Part shown: in pieces, positions 44,897 to 52,957 of the stretch
Numbering within the stretch: the stretch's first letter is position 1
Layout of the letters: each line of letters opens with the position of its first letter
Source of the DNA: Tidjanibacter sp.
GTDB lineage: Bacteria; Bacteroidota; Bacteroidia; Bacteroidales; Rikenellaceae
Direction of reading: 5' to 3'
Length of the DNA: 64,000 nt
Assembly: GCA_017396085.1 (NCBI GenBank)
Contig: JAFQNC010000035.1
Span: forward strand, 24,918-88,917
Notes under the pieces: generated by a model
What the model was told of the DNA's origin: nothing
The model's input: the letters and a program-made list of their open reading frames with translations, nothing else
Databases searched by the model: none
Position numbers and translations under genes: made by a program

Positions 44897-46552
44897 ATGA
44901 AACATAGATTTTTGAGATTGGTAATGGTTCTGGCGGGGGCTCTGTGTATGACCTCCTGCTCGGACTTTCTGGACACCAACCCCACGGGTAGCGTGTCCGA
45001 CAAACTGATTTGGAGTAAGGCAGAGTATGCCGAACTGAACATCAACAGTTTCTACCACATCATTGACGCACTTGGCCAATTTGACACCGCCCAAACGGCC
45101 GTGGGCCTCTCGGAGGGTATGACCGATGTGCTCAAATATGGTTCCGACAAGCAGAACGTACATATGTGGTTTGCCAACGAACTCTCCTATGGCAACGTGC
45201 CCGAATCCACAGCCGCTTTCTATCTCGGCAACTGGGATTGGTGCTATGGTAAGTTGGCTTCGCTCAATCAGGCACTCAGCAACCTGCACGAGTACAAGGC
45301 AAACTTCTCGGAGGCCGATTATGTCCGCCTTATGGGTGAGGTGAGGTTCTTCCGTGGCTTTATCTACTTTGAGTTGATGAAACGCTACAAGGAGATTATC
45401 ATCTACGACTACGATATGCAGCAGATTACCGCCAACAAGGCCCTCTCAAGCGAGAAGGCAGGTTGGGACTTCGTGGAAGACGACCTCAACTTTGCTGCCG
45501 AGAGCCTGCCGGAGGCGAGTGCCACAGGTCGCCTGACCAAATGGGCTGCGCTGGCTCTGCAATCAAGGGCGATGCTCTATGCCGAGCGTTGGGATAAGGC
45601 TGCCAAGGTTGCCAAAGAGGTGATTGACGAGGGAGGCTTTGAACTTACCGCCAAGTATGCCGATGCGTGGTCGAAGACCAAGGCCGAGGGCAACACCGAG
45701 TCCATCTTGGAGTATGAGTACAACCGCGAGGGTGTAACCCACAACTTTGACGACAACTTCACCCCCGGTGGCGACCCCGGCCGTGTGTTGGGCGCATTGG
45801 GTAACCCCACGCAGGAGATGGTTGAGTGCTATGAGTTGGCCACCGGCGGCGTGCCCGATTGGAGCAAGTGGCACACCACCGAGGGGACCACAGAAATCCC
45901 CCCCTACGCCCTTTTGGAGCCGCGTTTTGCGGCGACCATACTCTACAATGGTTCCGACTGGAAAGGGCGTAAAATCGAGCCTTTTGAGGGCGGTGTGGAT
46001 GGCTTTATGATGTGGAGGCAGAAGCCCACCAACGAGGGTAAGACCGTAACGGGCTACTTCCTGCGCAAACTCGTGGATGAGAGCCACGACCTTACTGCCT
46101 ACTCGCGCAGCACACAACCTTGGATTGCCATTCGCTATGCCGAGGTGCTGCTCAACTATGCCGAGGCCTCGGCCAAAGGCTCCGATGCCGAGGGCGAGAA
46201 GAACGCACGCACCGCACTGAACGAGGTGAGGGAGAGGGTAGGCCTGCCCAAAGTGAACAAGAAGGGCGATGCACTGCTTGAGGCCATCTACCACGAGCGC
46301 AAGGTGGAACTCGCCTACGAGGGCCAATACTACTGGGATATGCGCCGTTTGAAGTTGGCCCACACAGCCTTCTCCAACTATCGTACCCACGGCCTCGCTG
46401 TGGAGAAGCTGAGCGAAACATCCTTCAAATATACCTACATCGAGTGTGATGACCGTACCCGCTACTTCGAGGATAGGCTCTACCGTGTGCCCCTGCCACA
46501 GGCTGAACTCGATGGTAACGAATTCGTGGACCAATACAAAGAGTGGAGGTAG
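44897..46552 (+). CDS. SusD-family glycan-binding lipoprotein
   Basis: A 551-residue lipoprotein (signal MVLAGALCMTSC, Cys23, then SDFLDTNPTG, the classic SusD start). TPR-like helices with VRFFRGFIYFELMKRYKEI and the C-terminal IAIRYAEVLLNYAEA and YHERKVELAYEGQYYWDMRR segments are the strongest SusD hallmarks. It covers the SusC pore and binds the oligosaccharide. Immediately downstream is the DUF5018 surface protein. The ligand cannot be read from sequence. Confidence 0.95.
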   Translation: MKHRFLRLVMVLAGALCMTSCSDFLDTNPTGSVSDKLIWSKAEYAELNINSFYHIIDALGQFDTAQTAVGLSEGMTDVLKYGSDKQNVHMWFANELSYGNVPESTAAFYLGNWDWCYGKLASLNQALSNLHEYKANFSEADYVRLMGEVRFFRGFIYFELMKRYKEIIIYDYDMQQITANKALSSEKAGWDFVEDDLNFAAESLPEASATGRLTKWAALALQSRAMLYAERWDKAAKVAKEVIDEGGFELTAKYADAWSKTKAEGNTESILEYEYNREGVTHNFDDNFTPGGDPGRVLGALGNPTQEMVECYELATGGVPDWSKWHTTEGTTEIPPYALLEPRFAATILYNGSDWKGRKIEPFEGGVDGFMMWRQKPTNEGKTVTGYFLRKLVDESHDLTAYSRSTQPWIAIRYAEVLLNYAEASAKGSDAEGEKNARTALNEVRERVGLPKVNKKGDALLEAIYHERKVELAYEGQYYWDMRRLKLAHTAFSNYRTHGLAVEKLSETSFKYTYIECDDRTRYFEDRLYRVPLPQAELDGNEFVDQYKEWR

Positions 46553-46603
46553 AGGTGAAGTTAGCGAAAGAAATAGAAACCATATAGACACTTTATGCAC
46601 AAT

Positions 46604-48349
46604 ATGAAAAAATATAATATCATTTTGACACTGTTGATGGCGGTGGGTGTGTTCTCGTGCCAAGAGCCTGTGGAGGTGCCTCCAACCACCGAGACCATCG
46701 GCATTTCGAGTCTGACCGCCTACTTTGTGGACGAGCCGCTGTCGAAAGACCCGCTGGCAAAATTCTCCGTTGATGTAACCTCGCTGGATGAGCCCATCGT
46801 TATCCCCATTCCTTGGTTCTACCCCGAGAATAGCAACACGCAGATTACCGACATCACCCGTATGAGGGTGGTTGCTGCTATGGACTACAACTGCTTCCTC
46901 AACCCCGGTCTGGCTCTGCTTGACCTCACAAAGGACAACCACTTCAAGTACACCGATGGCCGGGGCGAGGAGCACGACATTGTCATCCGTGGCGAGATTA
47001 CCAAACTCTCCGGCAAGGATATTTCGAGCTTCTCGGTAACTTGTGGTGGCAAGCCTCTTATTTGTCTGGTTGACAAGGTGAAAAAAGAGATAAAGATTTC
47101 CTACTTCGATGGCGATGACGTGTCTGCTTGTAAGGTGGGCTACACTCTTTCGCCCCACGCTACCGGCTCGTTTGACGGAATGGAGAGTGTGGACCTTACG
47201 AAGGAGAAAACCTTTGTGGTTACCGCTCACGATGGCTCCACTGAGGAGTATAAACTGATTGTGAAGAACGAAACTCCCGTGAAGGTTAACTACGGTTATG
47301 CAGCAGGTAGTGAGGAGGAACTTTGGGTACTCGAAATAGAGGGCGTAGGCATTCCCTGCGTGGCTACCAACAATCTCTCGCTTGCCGCTATTGGAAATTA
47401 TGTTGTGATTTGCCCCGGCAATGGCGACACCCCCATCTACCTCAACAAAGCCAATGGCAAGAGGGAGGGAGTAATCACTTTGGGCGATGCAATCCCCGGT
47501 TTCGTGAAGAATGATGATGCTGGTAATATGCTCATTTGCTCGCATAGTGATGGGCTGTTCCGCATCTGGCGTACCAATGACGTTACGAAGGCTCCCACGC
47601 TCTTCCTCTCTTACGACAACCAGACGGGCTATCCTCTCGGTGGCCGTATGAGTGTACAGGGAGATATTGACGGCGATGCAATAATTGTTACTCTTCTTGA
47701 AGCAACGGATGTGGGTGGACTCGTAAATAGCATTGTCTATTGGGAAGTGAAAGCCGGTGTGATACAAGAGCCCAAAATACAACAACTGACCGGTTTTGTT
47801 GGCCCGAATTGGGGCGTTGGCTATTGGTATGTACCGGGCAATAGTTTCCCCGCTATTGCAGCTATTGGCGTTTCTGCCGCAGATGGAGTACTCTTGTCGG
47901 TTTATGATGAGAATGTAGTGTACTATTATGACGGCAATTTCAGTGGTACTAAGTTGCTTACTCCCGACACAAGTTTGTCCAACCAGCCCATACCCTCTGC
48001 TATTGACATAAAGACCTTCAATGGCGCTCGCTATGGATTGGTGTTCCACGTTGGCCACTGGCCTGCTTGGTTAGACCAAACTTCCTTCATATATCTCTAT
48101 GATATGAGTGATATGAAGACCGTGAGTGGCGATTTGGCCACCTCGACATCCTTGGTAATGAAAGTTATTCCCCAATCGTTTTATACCCAAGGCGGTGGAA
48201 ACGGAGGTAATGTGGTAGATGCAGGTGATGCCATTTTGGTGCCCTCGGCCGATGGCTACTATATGAATCTCTACTATATCGACAACAACAACCGAGTACT
48301 GGGTGCATATCAGGTGGACTGCATCGACAAGTCGGCTGCCGAAGAGTAG
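46604..48349 (+). CDS. DUF5018-like surface lipoprotein (probable glycan-binding protein)
   Basis: A 581-residue lipoprotein (signal ILTLLMAVGVFSC, Cys19). Residues up to about 230 form two Ig-like repeats, the second with HDGSTEEYKLIV as in DUF5018; the C-terminal 350 residues look like a beta-propeller (IGNYVVICPGNGDTPIYL, DDAGNMLICSHSD). The position right after SusD is that of surface glycan-binding proteins. The C-terminal half shares motifs with the 58148 gene. An ATG 9 bp upstream is an alternative start. From about 47300 the codons end more often in A/T than in neighbours. Confidence 0.72.
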   Translation: MKKYNIILTLLMAVGVFSCQEPVEVPPTTETIGISSLTAYFVDEPLSKDPLAKFSVDVTSLDEPIVIPIPWFYPENSNTQITDITRMRVVAAMDYNCFLNPGLALLDLTKDNHFKYTDGRGEEHDIVIRGEITKLSGKDISSFSVTCGGKPLICLVDKVKKEIKISYFDGDDVSACKVGYTLSPHATGSFDGMESVDLTKEKTFVVTAHDGSTEEYKLIVKNETPVKVNYGYAAGSEEELWVLEIEGVGIPCVATNNLSLAAIGNYVVICPGNGDTPIYLNKANGKREGVITLGDAIPGFVKNDDAGNMLICSHSDGLFRIWRTNDVTKAPTLFLSYDNQTGYPLGGRMSVQGDIDGDAIIVTLLEATDVGGLVNSIVYWEVKAGVIQEPKIQQLTGFVGPNWGVGYWYVPGNSFPAIAAIGVSAADGVLLSVYDENVVYYYDGNFSGTKLLTPDTSLSNQPIPSAIDIKTFNGARYGLVFHVGHWPAWLDQTSFIYLYDMSDMKTVSGDLATSTSLVMKVIPQSFYTQGGGNGGNVVDAGDAILVPSADGYYMNLYYIDNNNRVLGAYQVDCIDKSAAEE

Positions 48350-48400
48350 GGGGAATAGTGAACGGAACAAAGTCTAACACGACAACTTTTTTCTCTCTCT

Positions 48401-49852
48401 ATGATGAGATACAAAAAACTATTACTGATGCTTATGCTCGTGGGAGTAACCGCAGTGGCGGTTACCTCCTGCGAGGAAAAGGAGCCCTATGTGCCCGAGT
48501 GGCAGTGGCCCGACCCCACGCCTGACGAGCCAAACCCCGATGAGCCGAACCCAGACGAGCCAAACCCCGATGAGCCGAACCCAGACGAGCCCAATCCCGA
48601 GCCTGCGCTCAAGCCCCGCTACATCTGGATTGACGCTGCGGCCAACTTCCACGACTACGCCAACGACAAGGCCAAAATCGAGAGCGATATGGCAAAGGTG
48701 GCAGATACCGGTTTTACGGACATTGTGGTAGACGTTAGGCCCACAATGGGCGATGTGCTCTATCGCACCACCCACACGGCACAAGTGGACAAACTCGGCT
48801 CGTGGCAGGGCGGAGGTGGCTACCATTGGGTACGCCGCACCGCCGATTGGGACTACTTGGAAGCCTTCATTGAGGCAGGCCACAAGGCAGGTCTCCGTGT
48901 ACACGCAGGTTTCAACACTATGGCTACGGGCAATGCAGGCTCCTATGGTTTGGAAGCGCAGGGACTTGTCTATCGCGACAGCAGCAAGCGCGATTGGGTT
49001 ACGGTACTCAACACCACCGATAGCCTTCAGAATATGATGGATGTGGAGTCCTATGGTACCAAATTTCTCAATCCTGCTCACCCCGAAGTGGTTGAATATC
49101 TGTGCAATCTGCTCAAAGACTTGGCTGCCTACAAGGAGTTGGATGGTATCATCCTCGACCGCTGTCGCTATGATGATTTGATGTGCGACTTCTCGGACAC
49201 CTCACGAGAGCAGTTTGAGAAATACATCGGCAAGACCATTACCAACTGGCCGAGCGATGTGTTTGCTCCGGGCACCTCCAGTACCCTGCCCGCAATGATA
49301 GGAGCCACCCAACTCAAATGGCTCGAATTCAGAGCAAAGACCATCCACGACTTCATCGTTGAGGCAAGGGAGGCTGTGAAGAGTGTCAATCCCGACATCT
49401 CGTTTGGTGCCTACGTGGGCGGTTGGTACAACACCTACTACACTATGGGTGTGAATTGGGCGAGCCCCAAGTACAACACCTCCGCCTACTACAAGTGGGC
49501 CACTGCCGACTACAAAAACTACGGCTACGCCGACCACGTGGACGTGCTCATCATCGGTGCCTATGCAAGCACCACCAGCATCTATGGCAGTGGCGAGTGG
49601 AGCGTGCAGGGCTTCTGCAAGTTGGCCCACAACAAGGCGATGGGCGACTGCGTGGTGGTTGGTGGTCCCGATGTGGGCAACGGTACGGGCTGGACCAATG
49701 GTGGCAAACCCAACGAGGCCAAGCAGACGGTGGATGCCGCCATCAACGCTTGTGATGGCTACTTCCTCTTCGACCTCATCCACGTGAAGATGTACAACTA
49801 TTGGAGTGCCCTCAAACAGGGTATCAATGCCTACATTGAGTCGGCAAAATAG
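48401..49852 (+). CDS. GHL10-type glycosidase-like lipoprotein with Pro-rich linker
   Basis: A 483-residue lipoprotein (signal ending VTSC, Cys24). After a (DEPNP)n linker the body starts KPRYIWIDAAANFHDY and has the TIM-barrel pattern of GHL10/DUF187 proteins: DTGFTDIVVDVRPTMGDVLY, GLRVHAGFNTMATG, FLNPAHPEVVEYL, DGIILDRCRYDD, and later SFGAYVGGWYNTYY. The Asp in LDRCRYDD is a candidate catalytic residue. The E. coli relative DigH (YddW) cleaves denuded peptidoglycan strands, which bears on the substrate guess. A second paralogue is at 61091. Confidence 0.82.
   Translation: MMRYKKLLLMLMLVGVTAVAVTSCEEKEPYVPEWQWPDPTPDEPNPDEPNPDEPNPDEPNPDEPNPEPALKPRYIWIDAAANFHDYANDKAKIESDMAKVADTGFTDIVVDVRPTMGDVLYRTTHTAQVDKLGSWQGGGGYHWVRRTADWDYLEAFIEAGHKAGLRVHAGFNTMATGNAGSYGLEAQGLVYRDSSKRDWVTVLNTTDSLQNMMDVESYGTKFLNPAHPEVVEYLCNLLKDLAAYKELDGIILDRCRYDDLMCDFSDTSREQFEKYIGKTITNWPSDVFAPGTSSTLPAMIGATQLKWLEFRAKTIHDFIVEAREAVKSVNPDISFGAYVGGWYNTYYTMGVNWASPKYNTSAYYKWATADYKNYGYADHVDVLIIGAYASTTSIYGSGEWSVQGFCKLAHNKAMGDCVVVGGPDVGNGTGWTNGGKPNEAKQTVDAAINACDGYFLFDLIHVKMYNYWSALKQGINAYIESAK
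48524..48598 (+). repeat. 30-bp in-frame repeat encoding DEPNP units
   Basis: Two exact 30-bp copies (48524-48553 and 48554-48583) and half a third encode five DEPNP pentapeptides. The exact identity of the 30-bp copies suggests recent expansion. The product is a rigid acidic/Pro linker that holds the catalytic domain away from the lipid anchor. Confidence 0.9.
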
Positions 49853-49870
49853 GGCATAAAGGCAAACTCT

Positions 49871-51316
49871 ATGATGAAGAAAGTAACGTTTTTTATTACT
49901 ACGGCACTGCTCCTACAAATTGTGGCTGTGGGGGTGTGTGCCGCTCGTCCCACGGAGGTCAGTGGCAGGGTGTACTGTGCTGCCGAGGGCGGTGTGCAGG
50001 GTGTGGTCGTTACGGATGGCTACAATTTTGCCACCACCGATGCCGATGGCACCTACCGCTTGCTGCTCGATGGGCGTGCCGGTCAGGTCTACATCTCCAC
50101 CCCTGCGGGCTATCGGACCGCTTGTGAGGGTAGCCGCCCGCAGTTCTTTGTGGCTGTGGACGAGCAGAGGGCCGAGGGCTACGACTTTGAGTTGTGGCGC
50201 AATCCGAAGGACAACGGACACCACACCGCACTCGTTACGGCCGATGTGCAGATGACCTCGCTGGACGATGTTCGCTCCTACGGGGTGGTGCTTGACGATA
50301 TGGTGCAACTTGCGGCACAGGCCGAGGGCGATGTGTTCAGCCTCGACTGTGGCGACATTGTGGGCGACTCGCCTTGGCTCTATGAGCCCTACCTCAAGGT
50401 GGCCGACAAGGGGGCAATTCCCACATTTAGGGCCATAGGTAACCACGATATGAACTACTATGGCGACTGCCACGAGAGTTCCTATGTTACCTTTGAGAGG
50501 ACTTTTTCGCCCGCCCGCTACTCGTTCAACAAGCAGGGAGCACACTATGTGGTGCTGAACAACAACTTTTTCCTCGGCAGGGACTACTTCTACATCGGCT
50601 ACTACGACCAAGCGACCATTGATTGGCTGCGTGGCGACCTCGCCTTTGTGCCAAAGGGTACTCTCTTGTTCATTGTGCAGCACATTCCACTGCGTATGAC
50701 AGCCGAGCAGAAACCCTTTGAGTACACCTATGGCTACTTGGCCGACCAGACCACCAACGCCTCGGCTCTGTTGCGATTGGTGGAGGGCTACGACACCCAC
50801 ATCCTCTCGGGCCATATGCATTTCAACCTCAACATTGAGCACAAAGAGGGCCCGATGGAGCACAACACAGGAGCCGTGTGTGGCACTTGGTGGAAGGGGG
50901 AGATTTGCTTGGACGGCACCCCTCGTGGCTATGGTGTCTATGAGGTTAGGGATGGCCGTGTGGAGTGGTACTACAAATCTTCGGGCTTCTCGCGCGAGCA
51001 CCAACTGCGTGCCTACAAGGCGGGTTGGCTCAAAGAGGAACCACAGGCTGTGGTGGCCAACGTGTGGAATTGGGACAGCAGGTGGACGGTGGAAATGTGG
51101 GAGGATGGTGTGAAAACCGCCACGATGGAACGCTTCACGGGCCACGATAAGGCTGCCTACGAACTCTGCTCCGACAAAAAGAAGGTGGTCTATGAGTGGA
51201 TAGCCCCCGTGCCCACCAGCCACCTCTTCAAGGCTGTGCCCACAAGGGCCGATGCCGACATTGAGATTAGGGTTACCGACCGCTTCGGTAATACCTACAC
51301 CGCTCGTCCCGAGTAG
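49871..51316 (+). CDS. Exported calcineurin-like phosphoesterase
   Basis: A 481-residue exported protein with a signal peptide (FFITTALLLQIVAVGVCAA). An N-terminal Ig-like domain (VSGRVYCAAEGGVQGVVVTD) is followed by the metallophosphoesterase core: TADVQM (the usual DxH is DxQ), CGDIVGD, IGNHDMNYYGD, VQHIP and SGHMHFN. The C-terminal part (about 330-481) matches the add-on domain seen in similar Bacteroidetes enzymes. It should hydrolyse phospho-mono- or diesters in the periplasm. In this locus it may act with the NAGPA-type enzyme on a phosphorylated glycan. Confidence 0.88.
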   Translation: MMKKVTFFITTALLLQIVAVGVCAARPTEVSGRVYCAAEGGVQGVVVTDGYNFATTDADGTYRLLLDGRAGQVYISTPAGYRTACEGSRPQFFVAVDEQRAEGYDFELWRNPKDNGHHTALVTADVQMTSLDDVRSYGVVLDDMVQLAAQAEGDVFSLDCGDIVGDSPWLYEPYLKVADKGAIPTFRAIGNHDMNYYGDCHESSYVTFERTFSPARYSFNKQGAHYVVLNNNFFLGRDYFYIGYYDQATIDWLRGDLAFVPKGTLLFIVQHIPLRMTAEQKPFEYTYGYLADQTTNASALLRLVEGYDTHILSGHMHFNLNIEHKEGPMEHNTGAVCGTWWKGEICLDGTPRGYGVYEVRDGRVEWYYKSSGFSREHQLRAYKAGWLKEEPQAVVANVWNWDSRWTVEMWEDGVKTATMERFTGHDKAAYELCSDKKKVVYEWIAPVPTSHLFKAVPTRADADIEIRVTDRFGNTYTARPE

Positions 51317-51416
51317 GCTATATGCCCACTCAACAAGGAACGAGCACCCAACCAAGGGCTCGGACGGCTGACTACCTGCCGAGCCCACAATTTTTTTCCA
51401 AAAACCTATCCGACCT

Positions 51417-52817
51417 ATGAAACAACGAGCATTTGCGCTGGATGCACTACGTGGCTATGCCATCATCACAATGGTGCTCTCGGCCACGGTGGTGGCGGGA
51501 ATTCTGCCCTCGTGGATGTACCACGCACAAACTCCACCCCCAACCCACGCCTACGATATGAACATCTCGGGCCTCACGTGGGTGGACCTTGTATTCCCAT
51601 TCTTCCTGTTTGCTATGGGTGCGGCACTGCCCTTCTCGTTGGGGAGCCGCTTGGATAGGGGAGTGGCAAGGTGGCGCCTTGTGGCCGACACCGCTTTGAG
51701 GTGGTTGCAACTCGCCTTCTTTGCCATATTCATCCAACACTTCTACCCCTATGTGCTCTCCTCGCCACAGGATGTGAGGAGTTGGTTGTTGGCACTGCTC
51801 GCCTTCGGACTGCTCTTCCCGATGTTTGTGCGCTTTGAGAGGTTGCCCAAGTGGGGTGCAGTGGGGGTGAAGGTGGCCGCCTATGGTGCGGCTGTGGCCC
51901 TGCTACTGGCTACCGACTATGCGGGTGGGCGAACATTCAGCCCAGAGTTTAGCAACATCATCATCCTCATTCTCTCCAATGTGGCCCTCTTTGGCGGAGT
52001 GCTCTACATCTTCACGGCACGCAATGTGGCTGTGCGCCTTGTTGTGATGGGCGTGGTTGCCCTGCTGGTGCTGGGTGCCGATGTGCAGGGCAGTTGGGCC
52101 GCTGGGATTATGGGCTGGTCGCCCGTGTGGTGGCTGCTGCGTATGGACTATGTGCGCTACCTGCTCATCCTCATCCCTGCGAGCGTGGCGGGCGAGTGGC
52201 TGGTGGAGAGTATGCGCATCGGTGGCGTGGGGCAGCGCAATGGGCGCAGCGACCTGCCTGCGGTGGGTGTGGCTGTGGTTGCATTTGGGCTTGTTGTGGG
52301 CCTGCTGTGGAGCGTCAATAACCACCTGATTGGGTGGGCCTTTGTCATTACTGCGGTGGCCGTAGTGGTGCTGTGGGCTCTGCTCCGAAGGGTGGATGCG
52401 CCAATGGGTGTGCTGTGGCGCAAGTTGCTGACACTGATGACCATATTGTTGCTGCTTGGCCTTGTGGCCGAGCCTCTGCAAGGGGGCGTGAAGAAGGACC
52501 CCGCAACGGTGAGCTACCTGCTCCTTACGGCAGCACTCGCCACCTCGGCTCTGCTCTTCTTCAGCGTGGTGTGCGACTACTTCGGTTGCCACCGCTCGAC
52601 CGCCTTCCTCACCAAGAGTGGCCAAAACCCAATGGTTGCCTACGTGGCCTGCGACTTGGTGGTCTACCCGCTGCTCAACCTCACCGGTGGAGTGGCCCTG
52701 CTGTGGCCTCTCTATGCATCTCCGTGGCTCGGTCTGCTCCACGGAGTGGTGCTCACCACACTCTCCGTTTTGCTCACAATGCTCACCACAAAATTGCGCC
52801 TCTTTTGGAGAACGTGA
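51417..52817 (+). CDS. HGSNAT/DUF5009-like membrane acyltransferase
   Basis: A 466-residue inner-membrane protein with about ten to twelve hydrophobic helices. The N-terminus RAFALDALRGYAIITMVLSA and the following WVDLVFPFFLFAMGAALPFSLGSRLDRG segment fit the DUF5009/heparan-alpha-glucosaminide N-acetyltransferase family, in which a cytosolic acetyl group is passed across the membrane to an amino sugar. That would let the cell acetylate glucosamine residues in the periplasm. It follows the phosphoesterase by about 100 bp. Other acyltransferase-3-like roles remain possible. Confidence 0.8.
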   Translation: MKQRAFALDALRGYAIITMVLSATVVAGILPSWMYHAQTPPPTHAYDMNISGLTWVDLVFPFFLFAMGAALPFSLGSRLDRGVARWRLVADTALRWLQLAFFAIFIQHFYPYVLSSPQDVRSWLLALLAFGLLFPMFVRFERLPKWGAVGVKVAAYGAAVALLLATDYAGGRTFSPEFSNIIILILSNVALFGGVLYIFTARNVAVRLVVMGVVALLVLGADVQGSWAAGIMGWSPVWWLLRMDYVRYLLILIPASVAGEWLVESMRIGGVGQRNGRSDLPAVGVAVVAFGLVVGLLWSVNNHLIGWAFVITAVAVVVLWALLRRVDAPMGVLWRKLLTLMTILLLLGLVAEPLQGGVKKDPATVSYLLLTAALATSALLFFSVVCDYFGCHRSTAFLTKSGQNPMVAYVACDLVVYPLLNLTGGVALLWPLYASPWLGLLHGVVLTTLSVLLTMLTTKLRLFWRT

Positions 52818-52859
52818 AAAAATGTTGTAGGAGTGTGAATAATTCTGCAACAAATGAAC

Positions 52860-52867
52860 TATATTTG
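52860..52867 (+). promoter_or_regulatory. -7 box upstream of nagB/PIG-L fusion
   Basis: TATATTTG, an exact TAnnTTTG match about 91 bp before the ATG, directly overlapped by the palindrome at 52865-52885. It suggests a separate internal promoter within the PUL. The -33 region is weak. Confidence 0.5.
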
Positions 52868-52885
52868 CATAATGCAATTATGCAA
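52865..52885. promoter_or_regulatory. 21-bp perfect palindrome, probable operator
   Basis: TTGCATAAT-GCA-ATTATGCAA: two 9-nt arms with perfect dyad symmetry. It overlaps the last 3 nt of the -7 box and the expected transcription start, a position at which a bound repressor would block initiation. Confidence 0.65.
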
Positions 52886-52957
52886 TAAGATAGAAAGAGG
52901 ACAATAGGACACCAAAACGAGAAAAGAAGCATAAGAAACACACATACCATACGCACT

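Noticed and set aside
40393..46552. Sialic-acid (nan) locus
   Set aside because: AGE epimerase, MFS porter, ROK and GH20 fit partly, but no sialidase, lyase (NanA/NanL) or sialate esterase of the NanS type was recognized.
45563..48058. 831-residue minus-strand open frame across susD and the DUF5018 gene
   Set aside because: Spans two well-supported genes and the gap between them in antisense; composition is that of a shadow frame.
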